Below, piece after piece: positions 48,500 through 60,150 of a stretch of DNA of 64,000 nt (position 1 is its first letter; each line of letters starts with the position of its first letter). The notes beneath the pieces were generated by a model, which worked only from the letters and a program-made list of their open reading frames with translations, did no database searches and was not told the DNA's origin. Origin of the DNA: Podocnemis expansa (taxonomy: Eukaryota; Chordata; Testudines; Podocnemididae); NCBI GenBank assembly GCA_007922195.1, contig ML682008.1, positions 3,026,552 to 3,090,551 of the forward strand. Direction: 5' to 3'. The position numbers and the translations under genes are program-made.

Positions 48500-48722
48500 T
48501 GTGCTGTGGTAGATTTGTGCACTGCACTGGAGAGTTGAATTCCCCCCTTCTCCCCACCAGGATCTGCCACTGACCCTTCAATGTGATCTTGGGCAAATCA
48601 CTACACCCCTGTGTACCTCTGTTTCCCTTTCCCATTCTCTATTTGTCTTGTCTATTCATACTGAAAGCTCTTTGGTGAGGCACCGTCTCTCACTATACGT
48701 AGAGCATAGTACAATGGTATCC
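48500..48722 (+). mobile_element. MIR-type SINE
   Basis: TTTGTGCACTGCACTGGAGA, GGATCTGCCACTGACCCTTC, GATCTTGGGCAAATCACTAC and ACTGAAAGCTCTTTGGTGAG follow the sense MIR order from the 5' part to the tail. The upstream frame at 48344-48538 ends within it. Confidence 0.7.
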
Positions 48723-48724
48723 CA

Positions 48725-48832
48725 TAAAAACAGTCATACTGAGTCAGATCAGTGGTCTGTGTAACCGAGTATCCTGTCTTCTGACTGGCTGACATCAGGT
48801 GCTTCAGAAGGAATGAACGGAGTAGGAGTAGG
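48725..48832 (-). mobile_element. CR1 LINE fragment, first part (split)
   Basis: AAACAGTCATACTGAGTCAG, TCAGTGGTCTGTGTAACCGA and TGACATCAGGTGCTTCAGAA correspond in antisense to a CR1 subfamily 3' region. The match stops at about 48832 and resumes at 49862. Confidence 0.6.
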
Positions 48833-49861
48833 CAGAGCTGTCCGGGGGGGGGGGCAAGAGGGGTAACTGCCCCAAGCCCCATGGTTCCATGGCCCCACAC
48901 CTCTGCCCAGGTGTTAAAGTAAGTCAGAATGCAGCTGAATGGCACTCCGGGGCCCACTATTTTAGGGGCTCAGCATTCGGGGGCCCCTAAAAATAGAAAA
49001 CGGAGCTAGAATGCTGCATTCTGGGGCCCACCATTTAAAAATAGCAGGCCCTGGAACACAACATTCCAGCTCCATTTTCTATTTTTAGGGACTCCAACAC
49101 TGAGCCTCTAAAAATAACAGGCGCTAGAATGTCGTTCCAGCGTGTTCTGGCCAGCAGAGAGCTGCCCCAGCCTGAGCTGAGGCTCTGGTTTAAGCCTGCT
49201 CTGACTGAGCATGCTCAGAGCCTCTGAACATTCTCAGTCAGAGCAGACTCCTGCTGGAGCTTCAGCCTGGGCTGGGGCTGCTCTGCAGTGCATGGTGGCC
49301 AGGTAAGGGGACCCTGAGAGGGGGTGGGCTGGGAACAAATGAGCTGGCTCAGTGTGGAAAGGGCAGGGAGGTCGGCCTGGGGCAGTGGGGGAAGACAGCG
49401 CAGCATGGCGGGGGGTTGGGAAAGGCTTAGGAGACCAAATGGCGAGATGGGGGCTGGGGTAGTAGCTGGGGTGCGGGTAGGCATGTGGGGAGCAGTAGAT
49501 GGGGTGGGGGGCAGGTGTTTGAGGGGCAGTAGGTGGGGTGTGTGAGGGAGGCCCACCAATTAAGATGTTGGGTCCCAATAAATTATACTTTAAGCCCTGC
49601 TTTTGCCCCCCCCACCAACTGCCTTCGGCAGAAATCCAAAGGCAGCAGAGTAGAGGTGTGGGACGCACTTTCTGGGCTGACTCTCCCAACCCCAGTGGAA
49701 CAGATGGCCCAAAGTTTGGGCAGGCTGGCCCAGAGGCTGGGTTCTGCTTTCCTGCCCTGCCCTTGGACTGGCTGGTCCTTCCCGGGCTGGTCCACTTCAT
49801 CCCCTCGGTATGGGCAGGAGGGGGCCATGGGCCCTGCCCCACCCTAGGGAATGGCCCTGTC
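48833..49861. mobile_element. GC-rich 1.03-kb insertion splitting the CR1
   Basis: Starts GCAGAGCTGTCCGGGG and ends GGAATGGCCCTGTC; reversed, the ends are roughly similar (GACAGGGCCATTCC). Internal features: inverted phrases TTCTGGGGCCCACCATTTAA and CATTCCAGCTCCATTTTCT, and AGCATGCTCAGAGCCTCTGA. A 209-codon minus-strand frame (49863-49234) is proline and alanine rich and has no recognised domain. Likely a non-autonomous DNA element. Confidence 0.45.
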
Positions 49862-49960
49862 ACTCAGTGATCTATCCCATCATCCAAACTAGCTTCTGAA
49901 TATCAGAGACTAGAGACTCTCAGAGCATAGGGTGCAAATAATTATGCTTTCTGCCATCAG
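49862..49960 (-). mobile_element. CR1 LINE fragment, second part (split)
   Basis: CTCAGTGATCTATCCCATCA, CTAGCTTCTGAATATCAGAG and TCTCAGAGCATAGGGTGCAA continue the antisense CR1 3' region after the GC-rich insertion. Confidence 0.55.
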
Positions 49961-50781
49961 AGCTGCATGGTGAATTTCACTTCTCATATTCTTCTCTCAA
50001 CTACATGCACAGATCGACCATGGTTGGTCATGATGTATTAGGTTGTTTGTGGAGAGGGTGAGGAGAAGCATTTATGTGGAGCTATGTACTGGAGCTAGGG
50101 GGCTGTCAAAAATTAACTGAGTTTTTGGCAAACATCTTTCTTCATCTTTCTCCATCAAGATGCAGAGTGTAGATATGAGGGAAAAATATTGTCCACAGAA
50201 TATATGCTTAGACTATCCTCCAATGGCATCAGGGTTTTTGTTGGCTTTCACTGAGCAAAAGCCTAAAAGCAATCTGAATGGTTGAAAACTATATGCTATT
50301 TTTGCTTATTCTAATGGAGCTGTGTGGTGTGTGGGAGAGGGAAATCTGCAACACTGGAGAAAAGACTATGGAGCTTACCTATTTTCCTATCTCAGATCCC
50401 TATTCCAGATGACTTTCTTGAATGTACACAATTGTAACTCACTGCCAAATCATTAATGCAGAATTAAAGTTGACCAGTAGTGTTTTGTACTCATCTAGAA
50501 CATCAGATTCACCCATTCTTAAACCTACAAAAATCAAAAAATATGACATTTAAGATATCCAACAGCTCCACTCAATTGGCATAAGGATTTTAGAACAAAT
50601 TATTAAAATCAGTTCCTTACTGGAGGATCTTTATCTGTGGTTCCCCTTTATCAAATAACTGAAAATATTCATCAGAAGGTATCCGCTTACCCCTGCTTTT
50701 GTACAGCAGTATTCAACATAATCTCAGTATGAATGTGGATTTTGGAGCTGTTGAAGATTAAAGGAAGCTCTTACTTTAGAC

Positions 50782-51173
50782 CAGTGGTTCCCACCCTTTT
50801 TCAGGCTGGGGACCCCTTTTTAACAAAAAAAAAAAAAAATCTTTGCAGCTTCCCAGTTGATTATGTAATCTGGCCCGCACCACTCTGGCAGCACCACTGG
50901 GAAAGCCAGTGAGCAGCGCTGCCACCACCATTGCCTGTGCTGCTGGGGAGTCAAGCTGCAGCAGCTATGGCCCCCTGCCCTTGCCCCTGCCGGGAAGCTG
51001 CCATGGCCCCATCCCCCTGCCAGGATCTGGCCATAGGAGGAGAAAGGCAGCCCTGGCAGGGAGCATCAAGGCGTAAACTAGATTCCAGCCCCAGTAGGGA
51101 GAGGCTCCGCGGACTCCCTGTAACACGTCTGAGGACCCCTGGGGGTCCCTGGACCACAGGTTGGGAACTACTG
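50782..51173. mobile_element. hAT-type MITE, 392 bp
   Basis: Terminal inverted repeats CAGTGGTTCCCACCC and, reversed, CAGTAGTTCCCAACC. The flanks CTTTAGAC (50774-50781) and CTTTAAAG (51174-51181) agree at six of eight bases, matching the 8-bp duplication of hAT elements. Inside each end, GGCTGGGGACCCCTTTTT faces GGGGGTCCCTGGACCACAGG. The GC-rich centre has no recognisable protein. Confidence 0.8.
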
Positions 51174-51181
51174 CTTTAAAG

Positions 51182-54100
51182 GAATTTGTGACCAAATAAG
51201 CCCAACTTACATTAGGGGTATAGGCAGACTTAGTGGTGTAACATAGCAGATGGGGGGGGGAATAAAACCACCATGGTTAAGGAACATTGTGTGAGGATTT
51301 CTGTTTTAACAGAGCAAAAAGCTCTTCAAAAATTCCATTTTTTAGGTTGGAATATCATTTTAAATGTTTAATTTAGTTTGTGCACTGCTTGATTTTTCCA
51401 ACAGCGTTGGCAGAGAAGGAGATACATCATTTGAAGTTTAATATGACTGTTTTTAAAAGGGATCATATGACTACATTTTCTAGTGTCTATTTCCTTCACA
51501 ACCCTTTTTCATCAAAACTACAGCACTTTTACCAGGTGGAAAAGATAGATGGGAAGCCTGGGTTTGTGTATATTAGCTGGATCATTGTAGAAAGCTGATA
51601 TTTTTCTGTGTTTATTTTCATGATAAACATAAGTACTGTTTTGACTGACAAGAGAATCCTGGTACCATATTAGTCAATGTTAACCTAATGCCAGTCTTTA
51701 GAATAAATCTCTACTATTCATCTGTTTCCTGATGCTCATCAACCTCTCTGATTGTGCTCTCTCTTCCTTTTTTTCTTTAATCACTCTTACTCCATTGTGG
51801 AAGCAATGGGGGTCGGGAGCAAGGAGAATGTTAAATGATTATATTACCCAAAGGACTGGTTCTCACTCATGTGAGAGAAGTACTAATGCTACTTGAGTGC
51901 AAGAACTTTTGAAATACTTTAAACTGGTCCTTGGTACCACTCACAAACTAATCTCAGGTGCAGGCCATATTATAATTGTAAAGACTGTGCAAGTCTTAGA
52001 TTTGCACCACAAATGTTATAAGAATATAAAGATTACTAGCTTACCGCAAGGGGCTTTTTCTCTATAACTGCTTGACCAAATGATGTCAAATTTCTACCAC
52101 AAGCAATATTCTATTCCTTCTTACAACATACCAGTTTTCAAGATAATCATCCTACGTATGTGAGTTTTACATCAATTTGCATATTAAGACAGCTCCTTTT
52201 AGGCGATGTTCAAACTGAGGAATCTCTGGACCAAATGATCCCAAACTTGCGTCACTAACACTCCCCACAGCCCAGATGAGGTATAGAAATTTTCAAAACA
52301 ATCTGAGAATATGTTAAATCTTAGAGCGCTTTAAATAGCTCCATCAATGGAAATGGGTGAACAAGAAGGGAAATTGCCCAGGGGCCCACTGATTTGAAAG
52401 GACCCAATCTGATAGGAAAATACATATTATCCTCTGTTCTCCAGACTCCATTTCTCCCGAGGCTCCCACTACTTGCATGCGCTGCCCTTTTTCTGAGCCA
52501 TGCTTGTTATGCACCCTGCAAGATACTGGACAGCTGAGAAGGTGGTATCTGCTACACATCTTCCTGGGTTCACCAGTGATCTCCCTGGGGAACCAAGTGA
52601 CCTGGGAGGCTGAGTAGCAGATACCACCTCCTCAGATGTCTGAATGACACATATTAACTAAATACTTCCAGCAGAAGCCTAATTCAGACCTCAGCCATAC
52701 CTTTGGGGCAGGGGGCATGAACTCTTTTGCTCTGGGGCCTGGGATTGCTGTCACCGGGCCTGACTTGGACACTGTCTCTTAAACCAGAAGCTTTGCTCTC
52801 AGGATAAAATTTGCAAAAGAAGCCCCTGCAGAGAGAGAGAGAGAACAACTAGTAGTGTGCCCAGCACATTTTCAGGAAGCTGGCAAAGGCAGGATTCCAG
52901 TTTACAATGCCTGTGTTGTGGTTGGGGGTCAATGGCCATATCATGTTACCTTCAGCCACCTACTTACTCTGATATCAGGCTGCCTCTGAATAGCCTGGTT
53001 TGTAGCAGCCCCTCTTCTATTGGACACATGCTAATAGACTCTCTTGTGTTGCTTTGAGACATTGCAGCTCCAGCATCTACCCAGATGAACTTTTTACATG
53101 TTGCTGCCTGAAAGGACACTAAAGGTCAGATGCTGACTGAGATTAATCCCAAATTGTTAATATTAGTTTGGGAAGGATAAGAGTAATACATAGTTTGAGT
53201 CCCAAATGTAATAAAAAACATTACAAGAACTGTACCATTTTAATGACATGACTTTTTAGGGAAGGAAGATAGCTTGAGAACCCTTTGCCTCAAATTTTCA
53301 TCACTGCCCCTAACTCAGACCCAAGTGAGGGACAGCAATGTTCAAGACAGTTTGAGAAAGCATGTAGGTTGTATAGTATTTTAATAAAAGTTGGCTATTA
53401 AACATTATGTGGTACAACATGTATGCTACCTGCAGTATAGCGTGTTGAAATGCCAGTACATAGGACAGAGCTGAGCAATGCTACCTAAAATGTTAACTCA
53501 TTCATAGTGAAAGGACGAAGCTTTCACGCGGAGGTACGGTTGACATTAAAAATGGAGGTCAGATTGAACAGATCTGTCATTCTAGACTTTGGCAGCTGGA
53601 AAGAAGGCTACCTCTGACCCTTCTTCAGCCCATCCCCCATGACCACCAAACCCACGCAGAGACCAACTCTCTATGTTAGAAGATGAACTTTAGGAAGAGG
53701 TACATCTGTTATTTTAAGAATTACTGAGTGCTCATGTTTAGCAGCACATCTGTGGTCCAAAAACTGGTCTTGGGAAATCCTATCAAATTTACCGACAGGC
53801 CTGCAGTAGGATGTCTGTACACCATTCACTTGTTCCTAGAGAGCCATGTGTCTGCCTTGCAAGAGCATAAAGTATCTTTGTATTACTCACTTTGCCTTAA
53901 TAGTCCTTTTCAAGCAAGATCATAGATTTCACAAGAGCACTCATCGTACCTGAGTTCAGACTAAATGTCTGGATTTTCTTGGTGTCAGGCCAATCAATGT
54001 TCTGTTTCCCCAACAGCACCCAATGTAATATAAATAACATCTAATGGATGATGTAATGCCTTAAGGCAAAATATTGCTGCCTTCTGATGGTTTCTCATTT

Positions 54101-54440
54101 CAAGTTCCAGAAAGCTTAATTCTTTCCTAATTTACATGCTTAATATTTATATTGGATAGAATTCTCTGTAAAAACATGAAAAATATGTAAAAACAAATGG
54201 TAAATGCAATACTTGACAATACATTAACTGTTGAACACAAAAGCATTTTTTTATAGTGCAAAAGGAAAAGTTATCGACTCCAGATGCATTTTGCACATTC
54301 TTAACACTGAGAACATTTAATGCACAAATAACAGACTTTCCAGTCCATGTTTAATAACTACTATAAAATGTCTTAGAAAAACAGCAATAACTCTTCAGTG
54401 TTTACAAACATGAAACTTTGAACATGCATTGTATTTTTTA
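51182..54440. other. No gene called
   Basis: Intron-like sequence. A GC-richer patch at 52370-52770 (GGGGCCTGGGATTGC) could be a decayed element. 54100-54440 is repeat-free and AT-rich. A minus-strand acceptor-like site with a 20-codon frame near 51532-51588 was not accepted. Confidence 0.35.
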
Positions 54441-54443
54441 TGA

Positions 54444-54511
54444 TTATTCTTCCATTGCTGGCAACTTTCGCTTGTGATCCATTTCAGGAAACACCTGCTT
54501 CATTGGAAGTT
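54444..54511 (-). other. Possible alternative last exon (weak)
   Basis: On the minus strand a very good acceptor (TTTATATCCTCTATTTTAG) is followed by 21 open codons and TAA, reading LPMKQVFPEMDHKRKL.., then AT-rich sequence with ATTAAA motifs. It needs two carried bases, which does not fit the exon at 62998-63055. Either an alternative terminal exon of another transcript or chance. Confidence 0.18.
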
Positions 54512-54689
54512 CTAAAATAGAGGATATAAATTACAGCCCTTGAAAAGTTTTATGAACCGTTTTACCCATACCAGCTCCTATGCTGTAACTTTGTGTTCAT
54601 TGCATCTGCAGCTTTCAAAACCAGTAGGTGACCACTGCTTCAATGATTACATGTAAACTAAATTTGTTGTTTGACATGCAGAAGCTATA

Positions 54690-55060
54690 CCTAGGGGCTA
54701 TAGGGACTAGAGCCCTAGGCCCTAGACATAAGAGGGCCCCAGGCTTTAGCACCTATGGCCCCTGCCATTTCTGCCCCTTCCCACCCCCCACACACCACCA
54801 GGGGGCAGAGAGCCCCTGCCCTGCTGGTGCTGGGAGGGGCAGATCTGGGTCAGAGGCAGTCTAGCTCCAGTTTTGGGTTGGCTGGTCTGCCCTGGTGCAT
54901 AAGGTGGAATAAACTGGCCTTGTTTGCTCCGCTCCATTTCAGGGGTGGGACTGGGCCAGGCTGGGGCTGATTAGCTCTTGGTATGGTCTCCGATGTGGCC
55001 CTCCAGGGCTTTGGCCCTGAAAGGCTACACTGCACGCCAGCCAATCCCAGCCTGGTCCCT
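54690..55060. repeat. GC-rich block, unclassified repeat
   Basis: GGGACTAGAGCCCTAGGCCC and AGGGCCCCAGGCTTTAGCAC begin a GC-rich stretch like those at 40607 and 48833. Overlapping frames on both strands are compositional. Confidence 0.35.
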
Positions 55061-55314
55061 TGAACTGAACTATAACTCCTCCATGTGGATGCCATGGGTG
55101 TATGATAAAAGGTTCCTATTCTGTATTAGCATAGTTCAAAATAATTTGTGTTAATGTGAAGTAGGAACCTTTTAACTTGTGTCCACATTGTCCATATGGT
55201 AGAGTTATAGTGCAGCACTTAGGTATACAGTGCTGTCTACATCCATTTGGTCTGAACTGCAGAAAGTGTAGTCATATCCATAGTGGAGGATAGTTCTTGA
55301 CTTAAAGACTTAGT

Positions 55315-55485
55315 TTATACAGACAAAAATAAACAGAAGGATGGGAATAAGGCACAGAAATGAAGCAACTTGTTCACACAGCAGGTCAGTAGCAGAATCT
55401 GGGTTAGAACCCATGTCTTCTGATTCCCAGTCAATGCTCTGTCCTCTAAAGAGTACTGTTTCCCTATACAAGCCTGTACTTTTTA
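55315..55485 (-). mobile_element. MIR-type SINE
   Basis: GAATAAGGCACAGAAATGAA, GCAACTTGTTCACACAGCAG, TCTGGGTTAGAACCCATGTC and TCCCAGTCAATGCTCTGTCC give the antisense MIR core and 5' region in order. Confidence 0.75.
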
Positions 55486-55505
55486 ACATGCAACACTGAC
55501 TCATA

Positions 55506-56140
55506 GGCTATGTTCACACACAGAGAGTTATTTCAATACAAGTTGTTTCGATACAAGTTGTAGCGAAATAATGCCTTATTTCTAAATAAGTTAATTCGAA
55601 TTAACAGTTTGTTAATTCAAATTAAGGGATAAAGTAGGAATTGAAATAGCACGTTCAGACAACAGTTATTTTGAAATGAGTCACCGTTGTTTCAAAACAA
55701 CATGTTCAGATGGCATCGTTTTGAAACAACATTGTTTTGTCCCCACATTGGGTTTGTTGTCCCAGGTATGGGACAGAAATCTGGCAAACTGTGGCCTCTG
55801 AACTGCCCCCTCACTCCCCACAGCAGTGCTGGCCTGTGGGGCCTCCCAACATCACAGAGGTTAAGCAGCTCTGGCCTGAAGACCCCCACAATTGCACTGA
55901 CCCATGCCCCCCTCTGCTGCCCCCACGCATCAGTGCCAGCTGTGGCCCCTCCCAACCTCCTCATAGCAGCATCACCTGGCTGTGGCTCCCATATCCCCTC
56001 TGCAGTGCCAGCCAGGGCCTCAAAGCCTGACCCCACCACCAGCACAGGGTGGGTTGTGTGAGCGGGCAACCCCAGGAAGGCAACACAGCAATGGGGGGGC
56101 CCCACAAGGGCGGGCAGCCCTGGGCTGTCTGGGCCTTGAT
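55506..56140. mobile_element. Harbinger-like MITE, right end missing
   Basis: Starts GGCTATGTTCACACACAGAG, with arms TTATTTCAATACAAG, TTGTTTCGATAC and TTAATTCGAATTAAC, then a GC-rich interior from about 55740 (like the copy at 61361-62009). No ..GTGAACATAGCC end is present. At about 56141 it runs straight into CR1 sequence. Confidence 0.65.
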
Positions 56141-56159
56141 GTGTCCCTGCCTACCTAGT

Positions 56160-58690
56160 ATTTATTCCTCTGAACTCCTTAGAGAGAGCAATCAAATCTC
56201 CCCTCAGCCTTCTTTTGGTTAGGCTAAACAAGCTAGGATTTGAATCTCTTCTCAGAAGGTAGGTTTTCCATTCCTCAGCTCATCCTAGTAGCCCTTCTTT
56301 GCACCTGTTCCAGTTTGAATTAATCTTTCTTAAACATGGCACACCAGAACTTCATACAATATGCCAGAGCTGGTCTCACCAGTGCCTTGTGTAACAGTAC
56401 TTGGACCTCCCTATTTCAGCTGGAAATGCCTCTTCTGATGCATCCTAGGACCACATTAATTTTCATCATGGCCGTATCACTTAGGCACCTCATGGTCATT
56501 CTGCAATCAATCAATACGCCTAGATCCTTCTCTTCCTCTTTCACTTCCAATTGATGCCTCCCTAGCTTATAGCAAAAAGTTCTTGTTGTTAAATCCTAAA
56601 TTCATGACCTTCCACTTTCCACTGTAAAAATTCATCCTATTTCTATTATACCAGTTTACAAGGTCATCCAGAGCTTGTATGACATCACTCTTTGTATTAG
56701 CAATACCTCCCAACTTTGTGTCATTCACAAACTTTATTAGCTACTCCCACTTTTTGTGCCAAGGCCAGTAGCAAAAATGGTAAATGAAATTGGTCCCAAA
56801 ACCAATCCCTGATGAACTCCACTGGTAATTGCCCTTTAGCCTGACAGTTCAGTATGACTCATTGTAGTCTTTCCTTTAACCAGTTCCTTATCCACCTTCC
56901 AATTGCCAGGTTAATCTCCATCTTTTCCAATTTAACTAATAAGTCCCTACATGGAATAGCATTAAATGTCTTATCTTGCTTACTAGGTAAATTATATCAT
57001 CTGCATTCCCCTTATTTAAAAAAAAATCTGTAGTCTTCTCAAAAAAGATTAGGTTGATCTCGCACAATCTGCCTTTAGTAAAACCATGTATTTCGTGTCA
57101 ATTACCATCAACCTCAATGTCCGTAACTACTTTCTCTTTCTTTTTCCAACACCTTGCATACTACTGAGATCATACTAACAGTCCTTTTATTACCTAGATC
57201 ACTTTTTTCCCCTTTCTTAAATATAGGAACTATATTAAAAATTCTCTAGACATATTGTACACCCCTGGGTTTGCAGATTTATTAAAAAGGCTTCCTAATG
57301 AACTTGCTATTTCACATTGCAGTTCCTTTAATATACTGGGATGGAGATTATCTGGGTCCCCAGATTTAGTCCCATCAAGCAGTTCAAGTTTGTCTTTTAT
57401 TTTGGATATGGTAATTTCTGTCTCCATATCCTCAATCCCATTAGCTTTCCTGAGAGTATCACTAAACTTTTCATTAGCCCCCTTAAAAACTGAAACAAAG
57501 TATTTATTTGTTAGATATTAAGTCATGACTAGATTATCCTTAACCTCCAGCCCATCCCCAGTACTTAGTGGTCAATCTTCTTCCTTTGTCTCTTCTTGTT
57601 GATATGGCAAATGAAACCTTTTACTATTGGTTTTAATTACTTTTGTAAGTTCTAACTCTATTTGACTTTTGGCATTTCTCACTTTGCCTCTACCTATTCT
57701 GAACTCCAAGAGGTAGCTTTCTTTGCTGATTCCTCCCATCCCCCATTCCTTGTAAGCTTTCTCTTAATCGCTGATTTGAGAGGCTTGTTCATCCAGCTTG
57801 GTCTGTAACAATTGTCTATGATTCTTTTTCTCTTTGTTGAGATGCAGACTTCAGATAGTTCCTGAAACTTTGACTTAGTGATTCCAACTCTCCTCTACCT
57901 TTAGATCCATGATTTCTTCAGCCTAGTCCATTTCCCTAATTTCTTTGTTTTTTTTCAAGTTAGCCCTTTTGAAATCAAAGACACTAGTCACAGATTTATT
58001 TTTGTTTATCCTTCCATTTTGTTTGAACTGAACTAGCTCATAGTCAGTCAAACGAAGGTTGTCTCTTACAACCAGTTCTTCAAGCCCCTCACTACTCATC
58101 TCAAATCTAAAATGGCAACCTCTTTTGTTAGTTCAGGAACTACTTGGTGAAGAAATCCATCAAGTTTCACATCCAGGAAATCCCAAGCCCTATTATTATT
58201 ACCAACACTGGTCTTCTTGTTTATATCTAAATGAAATCTCCCATAATCACACAGATTACAGTAGTATTTATTGTATTAAAACATTAAGGAGGTCTCCATC
58301 CATATTCAAATCAGATCTCAGTGGTCTGTGCCATACACACCCCAAGCACTATCCCAAGGGAAGCTTTAGTAGCTTTCTTTCCTAGTGAGACACTTTCCTA
58401 GACAGACTCATCCATTGTATCACTTCTAATTACTTTACAGTATACATCATCACACTGATAATACAAAGCTACGCTGCCACCTTTGCCTTTATTTCTGTCC
58501 TTTCTAAACCACACTTACCCATCAATACCTGTACTTCACTTTTGACTACTATTCCACCATGTTTATCTTATCCCTATATGATCTGCTTTCACTTCCTGGG
58601 ACAGTAGCTCTAGTTCTTCCATTGTGTTACCCAGCCTCCTCACATTGGTGTACAAACATAAATTTTGCTGTTTGGCTTTGCTCACATTCC
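56160..58690 (-). pseudogene. CR1 ORF2 remnant (endonuclease and reverse transcriptase)
   Basis: The endonuclease start shows CLYTNVRRLGNTMEELE (58680-58600), equivalent to the conserved CR1 opening. The RT N-terminal region shows GTKSGDPDNLHPSILKEL in an open frame at 57427-57230. Further down, on the minus strand, decayed equivalents of the RT fingers and palm can be followed: an FTKG-like block near 57080, WIRNWLKER near 56880, and the tail TKRRLRGDLIALS near 56200. Stops and frame changes occur throughout. A functional copy would encode about 900-1000 residues. Confidence 0.8.
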
Positions 58691-59196
58691 TTACATGATT
58701 TGTCACAGTTGTTCTACCACTACTGTCACCAATTAGACTAGCATCTACATCCCTCTTTCTCTTAATGTCCATTCTCCTACCCTTGTTATACTCTTTAATA
58801 TTTCATTGGCCTTGCTCTCAATGGTAAAATCAGACAGGGAGATTACTCAGTCATCTCCCAGCCATCCTCACAAAATCCTTGTTTAAAGCTCTCTTAATCA
58901 ATTGTGACAATGTTCATCCTGGATCTCTGTTTTCCTCTCTATTCAGGCAAATTCCACACCGAGAGAACCATCCTCTGCCTATGCATGTGTCCCAGTGGCC
59001 GTACATCCCAACGCCTTCTTTATAGCACCACTTCCAGAGCCATCTGTTGACATCAAAAGTTTGTCACAACTTTGTTTGACCTCCTGTAGGGACCAGAAGA
59101 CTTTCACTGAAGATCACCTGAGCCTTGAATTCCTTGAGAGTCTTCCCCAGCCTGGCATGGTTTCCCTTGATTTGTTCTAGTGAGAAACTAGCCATA

Positions 59197-60136
59197 TCAT
59201 TTGCTCCTACACAAACGGCAATCAGAGGATTTTTTTCCTGCTTCTGCTAGGATCCTCAGGTCTATATCCTGTATCCTAGCATTGGGCAGACAGCACACCC
59301 TTCTAATCTCTGGATCATCTCTGGTTACAGGCCTGTCTGTTCTTCTCAGTAGGGAGCCCCAGTCACATAGACCTTCTTTTTCCTGGTGATGGTGCATTTC
59401 TCTGACCTCTCCCTCATTCTTTCTGGCTGCAAATCCTCTCGTCTTCTATTCTCTCTTTCAATCTTCTGCAATCCCTGGATTTCCTAGGACTCTTATTTCA
59501 TAGTATGTCCATGGGCTCATCCATTCTCTGTATGTGACTAACTGTTCTCTTTTCCCTTGACCTCTGACCCTTTCTTATTACTTGCTGTGCCCTTCCTTTA
59601 TTTTCCAATTCTGCAGCACTGTTCTTGAGCTCCATTTCTCCTTCACTAGCCAGTCTTTTCCTCTGTCTGATTTTCATAATCACATGTCTCCATTGACTAC
59701 TTTCCTCACCCAGAAGTCTCCCTTTAGAGTCCTTCCACTTGCAGTTCTGGGCATTTCCCTTCGACCTCATACTTTTGCTCCATCATCTGCTCAAATCTTC
59801 TAAGTTCAGTCAAAGTTTCCACCTGCATTTCCTAGCCTTGGATCTTATTTTCCATCAACTCTATCAGGCAACACTTCATGTATGGAAGGGATATCCCCTC
59901 CAGCAGGAACGCGCTCAGCCCCAGAAAAGACCTGGGCCTTGATGCACTGAGACTTGGGGCTCAAGCCCCATAAGCCCGGTGCCACCGACACCCCTGGTCT
60001 CCAGAATATCCTGCAGCTCCCACATCCAGTCATCTTTAGTGTCTCTTCCACTGGTTAGGTCACTACCACTGCTGCCTGTCTCTGTATCTGACATAGCTTC
60101 CTCACCACACAATACGAAAGAACTAGTTTGCTTCAT
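59197..60136 (-). pseudogene. CR1 ORF1 remnant with esterase-like segment
   Basis: The frame at 59397-59197 includes GSLLRRTDRPVTRDDPE and RRVCCLPNARIQDIDLRI, matching the esterase (GDSLLRGTE-like) motif region of CR1 ORF1 proteins. The expected GDS catalytic serine context reads WGSLL, so the motif is degraded. Upstream frames (59770-59498, 60136-59845) are charged and coiled-coil-like, in keeping with the ORF1 N-terminal part, but shifted against each other. Confidence 0.7.
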
Positions 60137-60150
60137 GGTACATGAGGTGG

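Larger units (their letters stand above)
56141..60150 (-). mobile_element. Long decayed CR1 LINE, about 4.0 kb, missing its 3' end
   Basis: Reading on the minus strand, remnants appear in full-length CR1 order: ORF1 with its esterase-like segment (about 59400-59200), ORF2 endonuclease start (about 58680), reverse transcriptase (57430-56550) and RT C-terminal tail (56260-56160, TKRRLRGDLIALS). Many stops and shifts make it inactive. The 3' untranslated region and terminal repeats, usually the best-kept part, are absent. It breaks at 56141 next to a truncated MITE. Confidence 0.85.

Noticed and set aside
49234..49863. Longest frame in the window (209 codons, minus strand)
   Set aside because: It lies fully in a GC-rich transposon-like insertion; proline, alanine and threonine rich, with overlapping frames on the other strand and no domain.
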